Source of the DNA: Tissierellia bacterium
GTDB taxonomy: Bacteria; Bacillota; Clostridia; Tissierellales; Sedimentibacteraceae
Reading direction: 5' to 3'
Assembly (NCBI GenBank): GCA_012520455.1
Contig: JAAYOE010000109.1
Span: 1 to 45,312 of the forward strand
Length of the DNA stretch: 45,312 nt
A program made the translations under genes and the position numbers. The notes beneath the pieces were generated by a model. That model made no database searches, was not told where the DNA came from, and worked only from the letters and a program-made list of their open reading frames with translations. Numbering within the stretch: the first letter of the stretch is position 1; each line of letters starts with the position of its first letter. This document shows positions 8,002 through 17,724 of this stretch, piece after piece.

Positions 8002-10203
8002 ATGAAAAATTTATTGATTGTTGAGTCTCCGGCTAAAGCTAAAACTATACGAGATATTTTAGGAAGCAATTACATTGTTAAGGCCTCCGTTGGACATGTG
8101 AGAGATTTACCCAAAAGCAAGTTAGGAATAGATATAGATAATAATTTTGAGCCAACTTATATAACAATAAGAGGAAAAGGAGAAATAATACAGGAGCTAA
8201 AAAAAGAAGCCAAAAAGGCAGATAGGGTATTCCTGGCAACAGACCCTGACAGGGAAGGGGAAGCTATTTCATGGCACTTGGCTAAAATTTTGAATTTAGA
8301 TGAAAATGAGGAAATAAGAATCGTATTTAACGAAATAACCAAGGATGCAATAAAAAATGCAAGCAAGAACCCGCGTAAGTTAGATATAGATTTGGTTGAT
8401 GCCCAACAGGCCAGACGTGTCCTTGACAGGTTGGTAGGCTATAAGATAAGCCCCCTCTTATGGAAGAAGATAAAAAAAGGTTTAAGCGCGGGCAGGGTTC
8501 AATCGGTAGCCCTGAAGCTGATTATAGACAGGGAGAGGGAAATTCGTGCTTTCAAGCCCGAAGAGTATTGGACCTTGGAGCTTGAGCTGAAAAAATCAAG
8601 AAATAAAGTAATTGCTAAATATGTAGGTTTTTTTGAAAATGACAAATTAAAAAAGGTTAAAATTAAAACTCAGGATGAAATCAACAAAATACTTGAAAGC
8701 ATAGACAAAGAAAGAATCACTGTTATAAAAATCGACAAATCCAAGAGCTATTCAAAACCGAGTCCTCCCTTTACAACAAGCTCCCTTCAGCAGGAAGCAA
8801 ACAAAAGGCTTAACTTTACTTCAAAAAAAACAATGATGGTTGCCCAGCAGCTGTATGAAGGAGTGAAGGTAAAAGGTGAAGGCAACTTAGGTCTTGTCAC
8901 TTATATAAGAACCGACTCCTTCAGGTTATCGGACGAAGCGATAAAAGATGCAAAGCAATTCATTTTAACAAATTACGGAGAAAAGTATCATAAGTACAGG
9001 GTATACGGCAAGAAAAAGAAAAGTGAAAATAAAGTCCAAGATGCCCATGAAGCCATAAGGCCCACATCTTTCCTGAGGACGCCGGAAAAGATAAAGGACA
9101 GCCTCACTCCCGACCAATATAAGCTCTACAGCCTTATTTGGAAAAGGGCCCTCGCATGCCAGATGCAGGATGCGGAATATGATGTTACAAAGGTTTTATT
9201 TAACAATAATGAAAATATTTTTGAAAGCAGCGGCAGGGTCCTTGCTTTTGACGGTTTTAGGGCAGTCTACGGTTATACGGATGAAAAAGACGAAAAAACC
9301 TTCCCCCAGATGGAAATAAATGAGGTTTTGCCCATAACAAAGGTAATCCCCGAACAGCATTTTACCCAGCCTCCTGCCCGTTACACGGAAGCAAGCCTTA
9401 TCAAGGATTTGGAAGAAAAGGGAATAGGGAGGCCCAGCACCTATGCCCCTACCATCACAACCATAACAAGCAGGGAGTATGTAGCCAAGGAAAAAGGATA
9501 CTTAGTACCCAAAGATATGGGTTTTTTAGTCACTGAAATGATGGAGAAGTACTTCCCTAATATTGTAAATGAAAAATTCACCGCTGATTTGGAAGACCGG
9601 CTGGATGATATTGCAAGCGGGGATGTGGATTGGCAAAGAGTAATTTCGGAATTTTACGGAGGCTTTAAAAATGAGCTCAAGGTGGCAGAAGAAGAAATGA
9701 AAGAAATCGAAATAAAGGACGAAGTCTCCGATGTTAAATGTGAGAAATGCGGCAGCTTCATGGTTATAAAGAGCGGGAGGTACGGGAAATTCCTTGCCTG
9801 CCCCAATTATCCGGAGTGCAAAAATACAAAACCCTTAAACGGCAAGGGGCCTGTCGAAGAAACAAATGAAATTTGTGAAAAATGCGGCTCAAAGATGCTT
9901 TTAAGAAAGGGAAAATTCGGAGAATTTTTGGCTTGCTCCAATTATCCCAATTGCAAAAATACTAAGCCTGTCATTAAAACCATAGATGTTAACTGTCCCC
10001 AATGCGGCAATCAATTATTAATTAAGTATACAAAAGCAGGACGGAAATTCTTTGGATGCTCAAATTACCCTGCTTGTAAATTTGTTTCATGGTTTGAACC
10101 AACCGGGGAAAAATGCTCATCCTGCGGTGAAATCATGGTTTTAAAGAACAAGAAGCCGGTATGTGTAAATAAAAAATGCGAAAAAAGCAATAATACTCAT
10201 TAA
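8002..10203 (+). CDS. topA: DNA topoisomerase I
   Basis: LLIVESPAKAKTIRDILG, TDPDREGEAISWHL, YIRTDS and four C-terminal Cys zinc-ribbon motifs; ATG 8002 with GGAGGAAAG. Confidence 0.97.
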   Translation: MKNLLIVESPAKAKTIRDILGSNYIVKASVGHVRDLPKSKLGIDIDNNFEPTYITIRGKGEIIQELKKEAKKADRVFLATDPDREGEAISWHLAKILNLDENEEIRIVFNEITKDAIKNASKNPRKLDIDLVDAQQARRVLDRLVGYKISPLLWKKIKKGLSAGRVQSVALKLIIDREREIRAFKPEEYWTLELELKKSRNKVIAKYVGFFENDKLKKVKIKTQDEINKILESIDKERITVIKIDKSKSYSKPSPPFTTSSLQQEANKRLNFTSKKTMMVAQQLYEGVKVKGEGNLGLVTYIRTDSFRLSDEAIKDAKQFILTNYGEKYHKYRVYGKKKKSENKVQDAHEAIRPTSFLRTPEKIKDSLTPDQYKLYSLIWKRALACQMQDAEYDVTKVLFNNNENIFESSGRVLAFDGFRAVYGYTDEKDEKTFPQMEINEVLPITKVIPEQHFTQPPARYTEASLIKDLEEKGIGRPSTYAPTITTITSREYVAKEKGYLVPKDMGFLVTEMMEKYFPNIVNEKFTADLEDRLDDIASGDVDWQRVISEFYGGFKNELKVAEEEMKEIEIKDEVSDVKCEKCGSFMVIKSGRYGKFLACPNYPECKNTKPLNGKGPVEETNEICEKCGSKMLLRKGKFGEFLACSNYPNCKNTKPVIKTIDVNCPQCGNQLLIKYTKAGRKFFGCSNYPACKFVSWFEPTGEKCSSCGEIMVLKNKKPVCVNKKCEKSNNTH

Positions 10204-10242
10204 AGAATACTTGAAAATATACACATATTTAATAATTAAATA

Positions 10243-10271
10243 TTGCCAAATAAAATCGGCTATGATATACT
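10243..10271 (+). promoter_or_regulatory. Predicted rpsB promoter
   Basis: TTGCCA - 17 nt - TATACT. Confidence 0.55.
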
Positions 10272-10376
10272 TATCATGATTACGCACAGATTCGGATCAT
10301 TGATGGAGTTGTGCCGGAAACGGTCTTTATCATGATATGACAAATCTGGAGGTAAAACAAAAGGAGGAAAAAATAA

Positions 10377-11168
10377 ATGGCAATTATCAGTATGAAAAAA
10401 TTACTGGAAGCAGGGGTTCACTTTGGACATCAAACCAGAAGATGGAATCCCAAAATGGCAGAGTACATTTTTACGGAAAGAAATGGAATCTATATTATCG
10501 ATTTGCAGAAAACAAGCGATAAAGTAGATGAAGCCTACAACTTTATCAAGGAGGTTGTGGCAAACGGTGAGGATATACTCTTCGTCGGAACAAAAAAACA
10601 AGCTCAGGAATCAACAAAAACCGAAGCCATAAGGTGCGGCATGCACTATGTGAGCCAAAGATGGCTGGGAGGAATGCTGACAAACTATTCAACAATCAGA
10701 AAGAGAATTGAAAGGCTCAACGAATTAAAGACAATGGAAGAGGACGGCACATTTGATCTCCTTACAAAAAAGGAAGTTTTCAAATTAAAAAATGAAGCCG
10801 AAAGACTTGAAAAGTTCTTAGGCGGAATCAAGAATATGGATAGGCTGCCGGGTGCCTTGTTTGTCGTTGACCCGAGAAAAGAAAGAATAGCTGTCCAGGA
10901 AGCAAAGATTTTAGGAATTCCGGTTGTGGCAATTGTTGATACAAACTGTGACCCCGATGAAGTGGATTTTGTTATCCCGGGCAACGATGATGCCATCAGA
11001 GCTGTAAAACTCTTGACAGGGACCATGGCTGATGCAGTCCTTGAAGGAAAACAAGGTGTTCAGATGACGGATGATGAAGTTGAAGAAGACGATGAGATAT
11101 CCGAAGAAGAATTAGAATCAGACAAAGAATTAGAAATAGCAGATGAAATCGAATTTGTAGAAGAATAA
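10377..11168 (+). CDS. rpsB: 30S ribosomal protein S2
   Basis: [38 protein letters not shown]. Confidence 0.98.
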   Translation: MAIISMKKLLEAGVHFGHQTRRWNPKMAEYIFTERNGIYIIDLQKTSDKVDEAYNFIKEVVANGEDILFVGTKKQAQESTKTEAIRCGMHYVSQRWLGGMLTNYSTIRKRIERLNELKTMEEDGTFDLLTKKEVFKLKNEAERLEKFLGGIKNMDRLPGALFVVDPRKERIAVQEAKILGIPVVAIVDTNCDPDEVDFVIPGNDDAIRAVKLLTGTMADAVLEGKQGVQMTDDEVEEDDEISEEELESDKELEIADEIEFVEE

Positions 11169-11175
11169 AAAACAA

Positions 11176-11217
11176 AAGAAGTAAGGGGTTAGGAATTATT
11201 TCCTTACGCCTTCTTTT
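11176..11217 (+). terminator. Terminator-like hairpin between rpsB and tsf
   Basis: AGAAG-TAAGG ... CCTTA-cgc-CTTCT followed by TTTT; tsf SD starts about 7 nt later. Confidence 0.6.
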
Positions 11218-11237
11218 TAAATATGGAGGTTATATTA

Positions 11238-12152
11238 ATGGAAATTACAGCATCAATGGTTAAGGAACTAAGAGAAAAAACAAATGCAGGCATGATGGAC
11301 TGCAAAAAAGCATTGAAGGAAACAAACGGAGACATTGAGAAGGCAATTGTTTATCTAAGAGAAAAGGGACTTTTGCAAGCTGCAAAAAAATCAAGCAGAA
11401 TAGCATCGGAAGGTCTTACTACAGCCCTGATTTCAGCTGATGAGAAAAAGGGTGTCGTAATTGAAGTAAACTCAGAAACTGATTTCGTTGCCAAAAATGA
11501 AGAATTCAAAAGCTTTGTTGAAGAAACGGCTAAGGCTGTTCTTGATAATGATCCGAAAGATTTAGAGGCTTTAAAGGCTTTAGTGCTTAAGGAGGGAAAA
11601 ACAGTCCAGGAAGTTTTAACGGATAAAATAGCAACTATCGGTGAGAATATGTCACTTAGAAGATTCGGAGAGGTTAAAGTCGATAAGGGTCTTGTGGTTG
11701 ACTACATACACGGCGGCGGAAAAATTTCCGTTTTAGTGGCTTTGGAATCCGAAGGCGACAAGGAAGTTTTAAAGGTTCTGGGCAAGGATATAGCCATGCA
11801 GGTTGCTGCCATGAGTCCTAAGTACATTTCCATGGAAGATGTGGACGAGGAATTCATAGCTCAGGAAAAAGAAATACTGACAGCCCAGGCTTTAAATGAA
11901 GGCAAACCGCAAAATATAGTGGAAAAAATGGTTTTGGGAAGACTTAATAAGGAGCTCAAGGAAATTTGTCTTTTAGAGCAGGCATTTGTTAAGGATCCTG
12001 ATTTAACGGTTAAAAAGGTAATCAGCGACACAGCTAAAAAAATAGGCTCGGATATAAAAGTAGCCGGTGTTATAAGATATGAAGTCGGAGAAGGATTAGA
12101 GAAAAAATCTGAAAATTTTGCTGATGAAGTAGCAAAACAAATGGGTTTATAA
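11238..12152 (+). CDS. tsf: Translation elongation factor Ts
   Basis: MVKELREKTNAGMMDCKKALKETNGDIEKAIVYLREKG; VEVNSETDFVAKNEEF. Confidence 0.98.
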   Translation: MEITASMVKELREKTNAGMMDCKKALKETNGDIEKAIVYLREKGLLQAAKKSSRIASEGLTTALISADEKKGVVIEVNSETDFVAKNEEFKSFVEETAKAVLDNDPKDLEALKALVLKEGKTVQEVLTDKIATIGENMSLRRFGEVKVDKGLVVDYIHGGGKISVLVALESEGDKEVLKVLGKDIAMQVAAMSPKYISMEDVDEEFIAQEKEILTAQALNEGKPQNIVEKMVLGRLNKELKEICLLEQAFVKDPDLTVKKVISDTAKKIGSDIKVAGVIRYEVGEGLEKKSENFADEVAKQMGL

Positions 12153-12163
12153 GCCTGTACAAC

Positions 12164-12188
12164 AATGGAGAACCAATGGTTCTCCATT
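12164..12188 (+). other. Perfect 11-bp intercistronic hairpin without U-tract
   Basis: AATGGAGAACC-AAT-GGTTCTCCATT. Confidence 0.7.
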
Positions 12189-12222
12189 AAAATAAAGGCA
12201 AGGCGGTGCCAGGAGGATTAAA

Positions 12223-12933
12223 ATGTGCAAATATAAGAGAATTGTATTAAAAATCAGCGGGGAAGCCTTATCCGGCGAAAAGGGCCACGGTATAAATTCA
12301 GAAATTTTGAACAGAATTTCCAATGTTGTCAAAAGAATTAACGAAAAAGGCGTTGAAGTGGCAATTGTTGTTGGCGGCGGAAACTTTTGGCGGGGGGCCG
12401 AAGCCAAGGACATGGACCGGACTACATCCGACTATATGGGAATGCTGGGAACAATAATAAACGGGCTGGCCTTGCAGGATGCCTTAGAAAAAGTCGATGT
12501 GGAGACAAGGCTTCAAACTGCTATTGAAATGAGACAAATTGCAGAGCCATACATACGGAGAAGGGCGGTAAGACATTTGGAGAAGGGCAGGGTTGTAATA
12601 TTTTCCGGCGGTTCCGGAAACCCGTACTTTTCCACGGATACCACGGCAGCCTTAAGGGCAGCTGAAATCAATGCAGAAATTATCCTTTTAGCAAAAAACG
12701 GTGTTGATGGTGTTTACAGCGACGACCCTAAAAAGAATCCTGCTTCGGTAAAATACAGCGAGCTTAATTATATAGATGTTTTGAACAAGGGTCTGAAGAT
12801 TATGGACTCAACGGCAACTTCATTATGCATGGACAACAAAATACCTATCTTGGTTTTTGGAATAGAAACTCCTGAAAACATTGAAAAAATTGTTTTAGGA
12901 GATAATATTGGAACTATTATTAAGGAGGCCTAG
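12223..12933 (+). CDS. pyrH: UMP kinase
   Basis: [45 protein letters not shown]. Confidence 0.97.
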   Translation: MCKYKRIVLKISGEALSGEKGHGINSEILNRISNVVKRINEKGVEVAIVVGGGNFWRGAEAKDMDRTTSDYMGMLGTIINGLALQDALEKVDVETRLQTAIEMRQIAEPYIRRRAVRHLEKGRVVIFSGGSGNPYFSTDTTAALRAAEINAEIILLAKNGVDGVYSDDPKKNPASVKYSELNYIDVLNKGLKIMDSTATSLCMDNKIPILVFGIETPENIEKIVLGDNIGTIIKEA

Positions 12934-12934
12934 T

Positions 12935-13492
12935 ATGTATAAGGAGCTTATTGTTAAATCAGAAGAATCGATGAAAAAGTCAATAAGATTTCTAAAGGAG
13001 GAACTTGCTACAATAAGGGCAGGCAAAGCTAATCCGAAATTGGTTGATAAAATTCAAGTAAACTACTACGGTACCATGACACCATTAAACCAACTTGCCA
13101 ATATTTCCGTGCCAGAGCCAAGAATGCTTATTATTCAACCATGGGACGCAAATGCCTTAAAGGAAATCGAAAGGGCAATACAGACATCTGACTTAGGGAT
13201 AAATCCCACTAATGACGGAAAGATGATAAGACTTGTAATTCCTGTTCTTACGGAAGAAAGAAGGAAAGACTTGTTAAAACTTGTCAAAAAAGAAATTGAG
13301 AATTGCAAGATTGCAGTCCGCAATATCAGAAGAGAAACCAATGATGAAATTAAGAAATTAGAAAAGCAAAGCGAAATATCCAAGGACGATCTAAAACGAG
13401 CCGAAGATGAAATGCAAAAGCTCACCGATAAATACATAAGCATGATTGATGATATATATAAAGATAAGGAAGTAGAAATATTAGAGGTATAA
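12935..13492 (+). CDS. frr: Ribosome recycling factor
   Basis: [52 protein letters not shown]. Confidence 0.98.
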   Translation: MYKELIVKSEESMKKSIRFLKEELATIRAGKANPKLVDKIQVNYYGTMTPLNQLANISVPEPRMLIIQPWDANALKEIERAIQTSDLGINPTNDGKMIRLVIPVLTEERRKDLLKLVKKEIENCKIAVRNIRRETNDEIKKLEKQSEISKDDLKRAEDEMQKLTDKYISMIDDIYKDKEVEILEV

Positions 13493-13675
13493 ATGAATTC
13501 TTTAATCGGTTATCCGCTGAAAGATGCCCTGATTGACTTAGAGAAATTAAATTTAATCATAAAGATAATAAAAGTAGAAGGGTCCAACAAGCGGTTCAAG
13601 GGCTTGGAAAGACCCTGCGTAATCAGGGAAAAATATTCAAATGATACCGTAACCTTGTACGTATCTTACTTTTAA
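13493..13675 (+). CDS. 60-aa protein resembling a single PASTA-like repeat, function unknown
   Basis: ATG directly after the frr stop; SLIGYPLKDALIDLEKLNLIIKIIKVEG...CVIREKYSNDTVTLYVSYF. Confidence 0.55.
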   Translation: MNSLIGYPLKDALIDLEKLNLIIKIIKVEGSNKRFKGLERPCVIREKYSNDTVTLYVSYF

Positions 13676-13701
13676 AGAGTGACACACCTTCATGCAGGTA
13701 G

Positions 13702-13737
13702 AGGGACACCCCTTAACACAAGCGGAGGAATGTCCCT
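13702..13737. repeat. Hairpin AGGGACA / TGTCCCT upstream of uppS
   Basis: AGGGACA (13702-13708) and TGTCCCT (13731-13737). Confidence 0.45.
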
Positions 13738-13774
13738 GTACTTCTATTTAAGTATTAATTCTGTGAGGCTTATT

Positions 13775-14497
13775 ATGAATTTTGAAGAAAAAGTGCTATC
13801 CGGCAGGATACCTGAGCATATTGCGGTTATAATGGACGGAAACAGGAGATGGGCCAAACAAAAAAACCTTCCAACAAGATTAGGACACAGGGAAGGGGCC
13901 TTGAGAGTGACTGACTTAGTGAAATATTGTGGTGACATAGGGGTAAAGTACTTGTCCCTTTATGCTTTTTCTACGGAGAATTGGAAACGGGAAAAACAAG
14001 AAATTGAATACTTGATGAATCTTTTGGTAGAATTCGTGGTAAAAGAGCTTAACAACCTTCATAAAAACGATGTGAAAATAACCATGATGGGCAATATGGA
14101 AGACTTGCCGGATAAAACCAAAAGAGAGGTAGAGAGGTCCATTGAGCTGACCAAAAACAATAAAACCCTTCACCTGAACATAGCCTTAAGCTATGGGGCA
14201 AGAAGCGAAATTATTAGGGCAGTAAAAAATATTATAAAAGACTCGGAAAACAATAGAATTAAGATAGATGACATCGATGAGGAAAGCTTTAAAAGATATT
14301 TGTTTACCTATGATATGCCGGATCCGGATCTATTGATAAGGACCAGCGGTGAAATAAGATTAAGCAACTTTCTTTTGTATCAGGTCGCTTATACGGAGTT
14401 CTATTTCACGGATGTTTTATGGCCTGATTTTAATAAAAATGAATTATTGAAAGCAATAGACAGCTATCAGCAAAGAAAAAGGAGATACGGCAATTAG
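13775..14497 (+). CDS. uppS: Isoprenyl transferase (undecaprenyl diphosphate synthase)
   Basis: PEHIAVIMDGNRRWAKQKNLPTRLGHREGA; DPDLLIRTSGEIRLSNFLLYQVAYTEFYF. The ORF extension to 13679 runs over the hairpin and is probably not translated. Confidence 0.96.
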   Translation: MNFEEKVLSGRIPEHIAVIMDGNRRWAKQKNLPTRLGHREGALRVTDLVKYCGDIGVKYLSLYAFSTENWKREKQEIEYLMNLLVEFVVKELNNLHKNDVKITMMGNMEDLPDKTKREVERSIELTKNNKTLHLNIALSYGARSEIIRAVKNIIKDSENNRIKIDDIDEESFKRYLFTYDMPDPDLLIRTSGEIRLSNFLLYQVAYTEFYFTDVLWPDFNKNELLKAIDSYQQRKRRYGN

Positions 14498-14507
14498 GCG
14501 GTGTAAT

Positions 14508-15275
14508 ATGGGACGAAGAATCTTAACAGGATTTGCAGGCGGGGCATTTATAGGTCTTGTAACTTATTTAGGCGGCTCCCTCTATGATTTTGTTTTTTTG
14601 GGCATAAGCTGTATAGGCATATATGAACTATCCAAGGTATTTTTTGATAATGGCTTCGATTACGGGGCTTTAGTCAATTATTTTTTTGCTCTTGCCTTAT
14701 TTTTGGAAAAAATAACGGAAAACAGGCATTTTTTTGATTTTTTCCTCTTCTTGTACATATCGGTCAATTTTCTCATCTTTGTCTTTAATAAAAGAATTAC
14801 GATAAAAAAGGTTTCAGAAATAGTTTTTATTGGTATATATATAGTATTCTTCATGTATCACATGATGCTCATGAATAATTCTAAGTTTGTCTGGCTGGTT
14901 TACATCATCGCCTTCGGTTCAGACACCTTCGCTTATTTTACCGGAAAATTTTTCGGAAAGAATAAGCTGTATCCCGAAGTGAGTCCCAACAAGACCGTAG
15001 AGGGGGCAATAGGCGGAATTATCGGAAGTACGGTTTTATCCGTGATTTATTTCAATTATTTAAGCATAAATAAATATTTTTACATTATAATATTTAGTGT
15101 AAGCGCATCAGTATTTTCAATGGCAGGCGACCTTACAGCATCTAAAATTAAAAGAGAATACGGAATTAAGGATTTTGGAAAATTCCTGCCGGGGCACGGA
15201 GGTATAATGGACAGATTTGACAGTGTTTTATTTGTTGCACCTGCAGTATACTATTTTGTTCTGCATTTTCTATAA
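14508..15275 (+). CDS. cdsA: Phosphatidate cytidylyltransferase
   Basis: GSDTFAYFTGKFFGKNKLYPEVSPNKTVEGAIGG; FGKFLPGHGGIMDRFDS. Confidence 0.96.
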   Translation: MGRRILTGFAGGAFIGLVTYLGGSLYDFVFLGISCIGIYELSKVFFDNGFDYGALVNYFFALALFLEKITENRHFFDFFLFLYISVNFLIFVFNKRITIKKVSEIVFIGIYIVFFMYHMMLMNNSKFVWLVYIIAFGSDTFAYFTGKFFGKNKLYPEVSPNKTVEGAIGGIIGSTVLSVIYFNYLSINKYFYIIIFSVSASVFSMAGDLTASKIKREYGIKDFGKFLPGHGGIMDRFDSVLFVAPAVYYFVLHFL

Positions 15276-15289
15276 ACGGAGGGTTGGTA

Positions 15290-16531
15290 TTGTTAACATT
15301 AATCTCGTCAATTTTGGTTTTTTCCGCTATTGTTCTTGTCCACGAGTTTGGGCATTACAAGGCTGCAAAGAGCGTTGGAATAAAAGTGTATGAATTTGCC
15401 ATAGGAATGGGGCCTACTTTACTTAAAAGAGAAAAGGATGGTACCATTTATTCTATAAGAGCAGTGCCCATAGGGGGCTTTGTTCAGATGGAAGGCGAAG
15501 AAGAAGATTCAAGAACACCTACGAGTTTTGGAACAAAAACCATAGCTCAAAGGGCAAAAGTAATTGCGGCAGGCCCTGTAATGAACTTTGTCTTAGCCTT
15601 GCTGATATTTCTTGTAATTGCTTTTTCATACGGGGTTTACGGCAGCCATGTGGACTATATAGACGAAAACTCAAATGAATACAAAGCAGGCTTGAGGCCG
15701 GGAGACAAAATCATTTCCATTAACGGCAGCAGGACCTATATATGGGAAGATATTTTTTATGAATTGATATCTCCCGAAAAGACTTCTTACATTTTGAAGT
15801 ATGAAAGAAACGGCCAGGTAAAGGAAGCTGTAATCGACAAACATTACAGAAAGATTATCGGAGTCACCTCAACCCTTGTGAACGGGGAAACTACCACAAC
15901 CGTTTCTCCTACAGATATGACCTCACCGGCATACAAGGCGGGTATCATGGACGGGGATGTGGTTGTAAAAATTAATGATATACCTGTCAACACCTGGAAT
16001 GAGCTGACAAATCAGATTGAGAATTCAAGTAAAACCGTTAAGGTAACCGTAGACAGAGATGGGGACCTCTTAGACTTCAATATTGACCTCCAGGAACAGA
16101 TAAGCTTAAAATTTAATACCCGGCTTGAAAAATCATTCATCACCGCTGTTTCTTCTTCAATGTATAAAACCGTATATTATATCGAGTTGATGTTTGTTAC
16201 AATAAAGCAGCTCATAACCGGTCAATTGGGCAGTGATGCCATAGGGGGACCTGTAATGGTGATATCAATGGTTGGGGAAGCAGCCCAAAGCGGCATTCTT
16301 TCACTCCTCAGCCTTGCAGCATTTATAAGCATAAACTTAGGCTTTATGAATTTGCTTCCCATTCCTGCCTTGGACGGAAGCAAGCTGTTATTTTTGGCAA
16401 TCGAGGGAATCAGGGGCAAAGCCTTGCCTGTCGAAAAAGAAGGCTATATACACTTTATAGGTTTTGTCTTTTTAATAGGCCTGATGCTCTTTATAACCTA
16501 TAAGGATATTTTAAGGGTTTTCAGGATTTAG
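15290..16531 (+). CDS. rseP: RIP metalloprotease RseP
   Basis: VLVHEFGHYKAAKSVGI, PDZ-like repeats, NLLPIPALDGSKLLFL; TTG start at 15290 with GGAGGG 6 nt upstream. Confidence 0.93.
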   Translation: MLTLISSILVFSAIVLVHEFGHYKAAKSVGIKVYEFAIGMGPTLLKREKDGTIYSIRAVPIGGFVQMEGEEEDSRTPTSFGTKTIAQRAKVIAAGPVMNFVLALLIFLVIAFSYGVYGSHVDYIDENSNEYKAGLRPGDKIISINGSRTYIWEDIFYELISPEKTSYILKYERNGQVKEAVIDKHYRKIIGVTSTLVNGETTTTVSPTDMTSPAYKAGIMDGDVVVKINDIPVNTWNELTNQIENSSKTVKVTVDRDGDLLDFNIDLQEQISLKFNTRLEKSFITAVSSSMYKTVYYIELMFVTIKQLITGQLGSDAIGGPVMVISMVGEAAQSGILSLLSLAAFISINLGFMNLLPIPALDGSKLLFLAIEGIRGKALPVEKEGYIHFIGFVFLIGLMLFITYKDILRVFRI

Positions 16532-16540
16532 GAGTAATTT

Positions 16541-17602
16541 ATGGATAAAATAATCAGAAGAAAAAGCAGCAAGGTTATGGTTGGAAGCCTTCAAATAGGC
16601 GGTGGCGCAGATATAAGCGTCCAGTCCATGACCAACACCTTCACTAAGGATGTAAAGGCAACGGTTTCTCAAATTTTACAATTGGAAGAAGCCGGCTGTG
16701 AAATAATAAGAGTAGCGGTTGCAGATGATGAGGATGCAGAGGCTATAAAAGAAATAAAACAGCAAATTCATATACCTATTGTAGCCGACATCCACTTCGA
16801 TTACAGGTTGGCTCTTAAAAGCATTGAAAACGGGATTGATAAGCTGAGAATCAATCCCGGAAACATAGGGGGGACCGACAGGGTTAAGAAGGTTGTTGAG
16901 AAGGCAAAAGAAAGGAATATTCCCATCAGAATCGGAGTGAATGTAGGAAGCATACATAGGGATATTCTAAAAAAATACGGGGGACCTAACTCTGAAGGCA
17001 TGGTGGAGTCGGCCTTGGACCACGTTCGGATTTTGGAAGACCTGAATTATGACAAGATTGTGATTTCCATGAAGGGGACTGATATTAAGATGACCATAGA
17101 TGCTTATAAAAGCATGGCTGAAAAGGTTTCTTATCCTCTTCATTTAGGGATTACACATGCCGGAACCTTGTTTGAAGGCAGCATTCGGTCTGCAATCGGT
17201 GTGGGAAGCCTTTTGGCTGAGGGCATCGGTGATACCATCAGGATATCATTGACGGATGACCCGGCAGAAGAAGTAAAAGTAGCAAGGGAGATATTAAAAA
17301 GTCTTAATTTAAGGAATTTCGGAATAAACTACATAACCTGCCCAACTTGCGGAAGAACCAATATCCGGCTTATAGACCTTTCAAAAAAAATTCAGGAAGG
17401 TTTGAAGGGGGTTAACAAACCCATAACGGTTGCAATAATGGGTTGTGCCGTTAACGGTCCCGGGGAAGCAAGACAGGCTGACATCGGGATTGCAGGAGGC
17501 AAGGGAGAAGCCTTATTGTTTAAAAAGGGTCAAATCATAGGCAAGGTAAAGGAAGAAGATCTGGTAAAAACATTGCTGGAAGAGATAGACAAGATCCCCT
17601 GA
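16541..17602 (+). CDS. ispG: 4-hydroxy-3-methylbut-2-enyl diphosphate synthase
   Basis: SVQSMTNTFTKDVKATVSQI; CPTCGR; MGCAVNGPGEARQADIGIAGG. Confidence 0.97.
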   Translation: MDKIIRRKSSKVMVGSLQIGGGADISVQSMTNTFTKDVKATVSQILQLEEAGCEIIRVAVADDEDAEAIKEIKQQIHIPIVADIHFDYRLALKSIENGIDKLRINPGNIGGTDRVKKVVEKAKERNIPIRIGVNVGSIHRDILKKYGGPNSEGMVESALDHVRILEDLNYDKIVISMKGTDIKMTIDAYKSMAEKVSYPLHLGITHAGTLFEGSIRSAIGVGSLLAEGIGDTIRISLTDDPAEEVKVAREILKSLNLRNFGINYITCPTCGRTNIRLIDLSKKIQEGLKGVNKPITVAIMGCAVNGPGEARQADIGIAGGKGEALLFKKGQIIGKVKEEDLVKTLLEEIDKIP

Positions 17603-17604
17603 GG

Positions 17605-17634
17605 TTGACATCCCGATAGAAAGAATGGTATAAT
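17605..17634 (+). promoter_or_regulatory. Predicted promoter of the L25/Ctc gene
   Basis: TTGACA - 18 nt - TATAAT immediately after the ispG stop. Confidence 0.75.
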
Positions 17635-17724
17635 ATTATAATATACATTGAAGTCAGATTAAATACTATTTTGTCAGTTAAACCAAAGCGTTTATCATAA
17701 TAGCATAAAACTAAGGAGGAAGAC

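Noticed and set aside
10337-10522. 61-aa ORF overlapping the rpsB start
   Set aside because: Out-of-frame overlap with the well-supported rpsB CDS.
13679-13774. N-terminal extension of uppS
   Set aside because: Translates the hairpin spacer; homologous start is MNFEEKVLSGRIPEHIAVIMDG at 13775.
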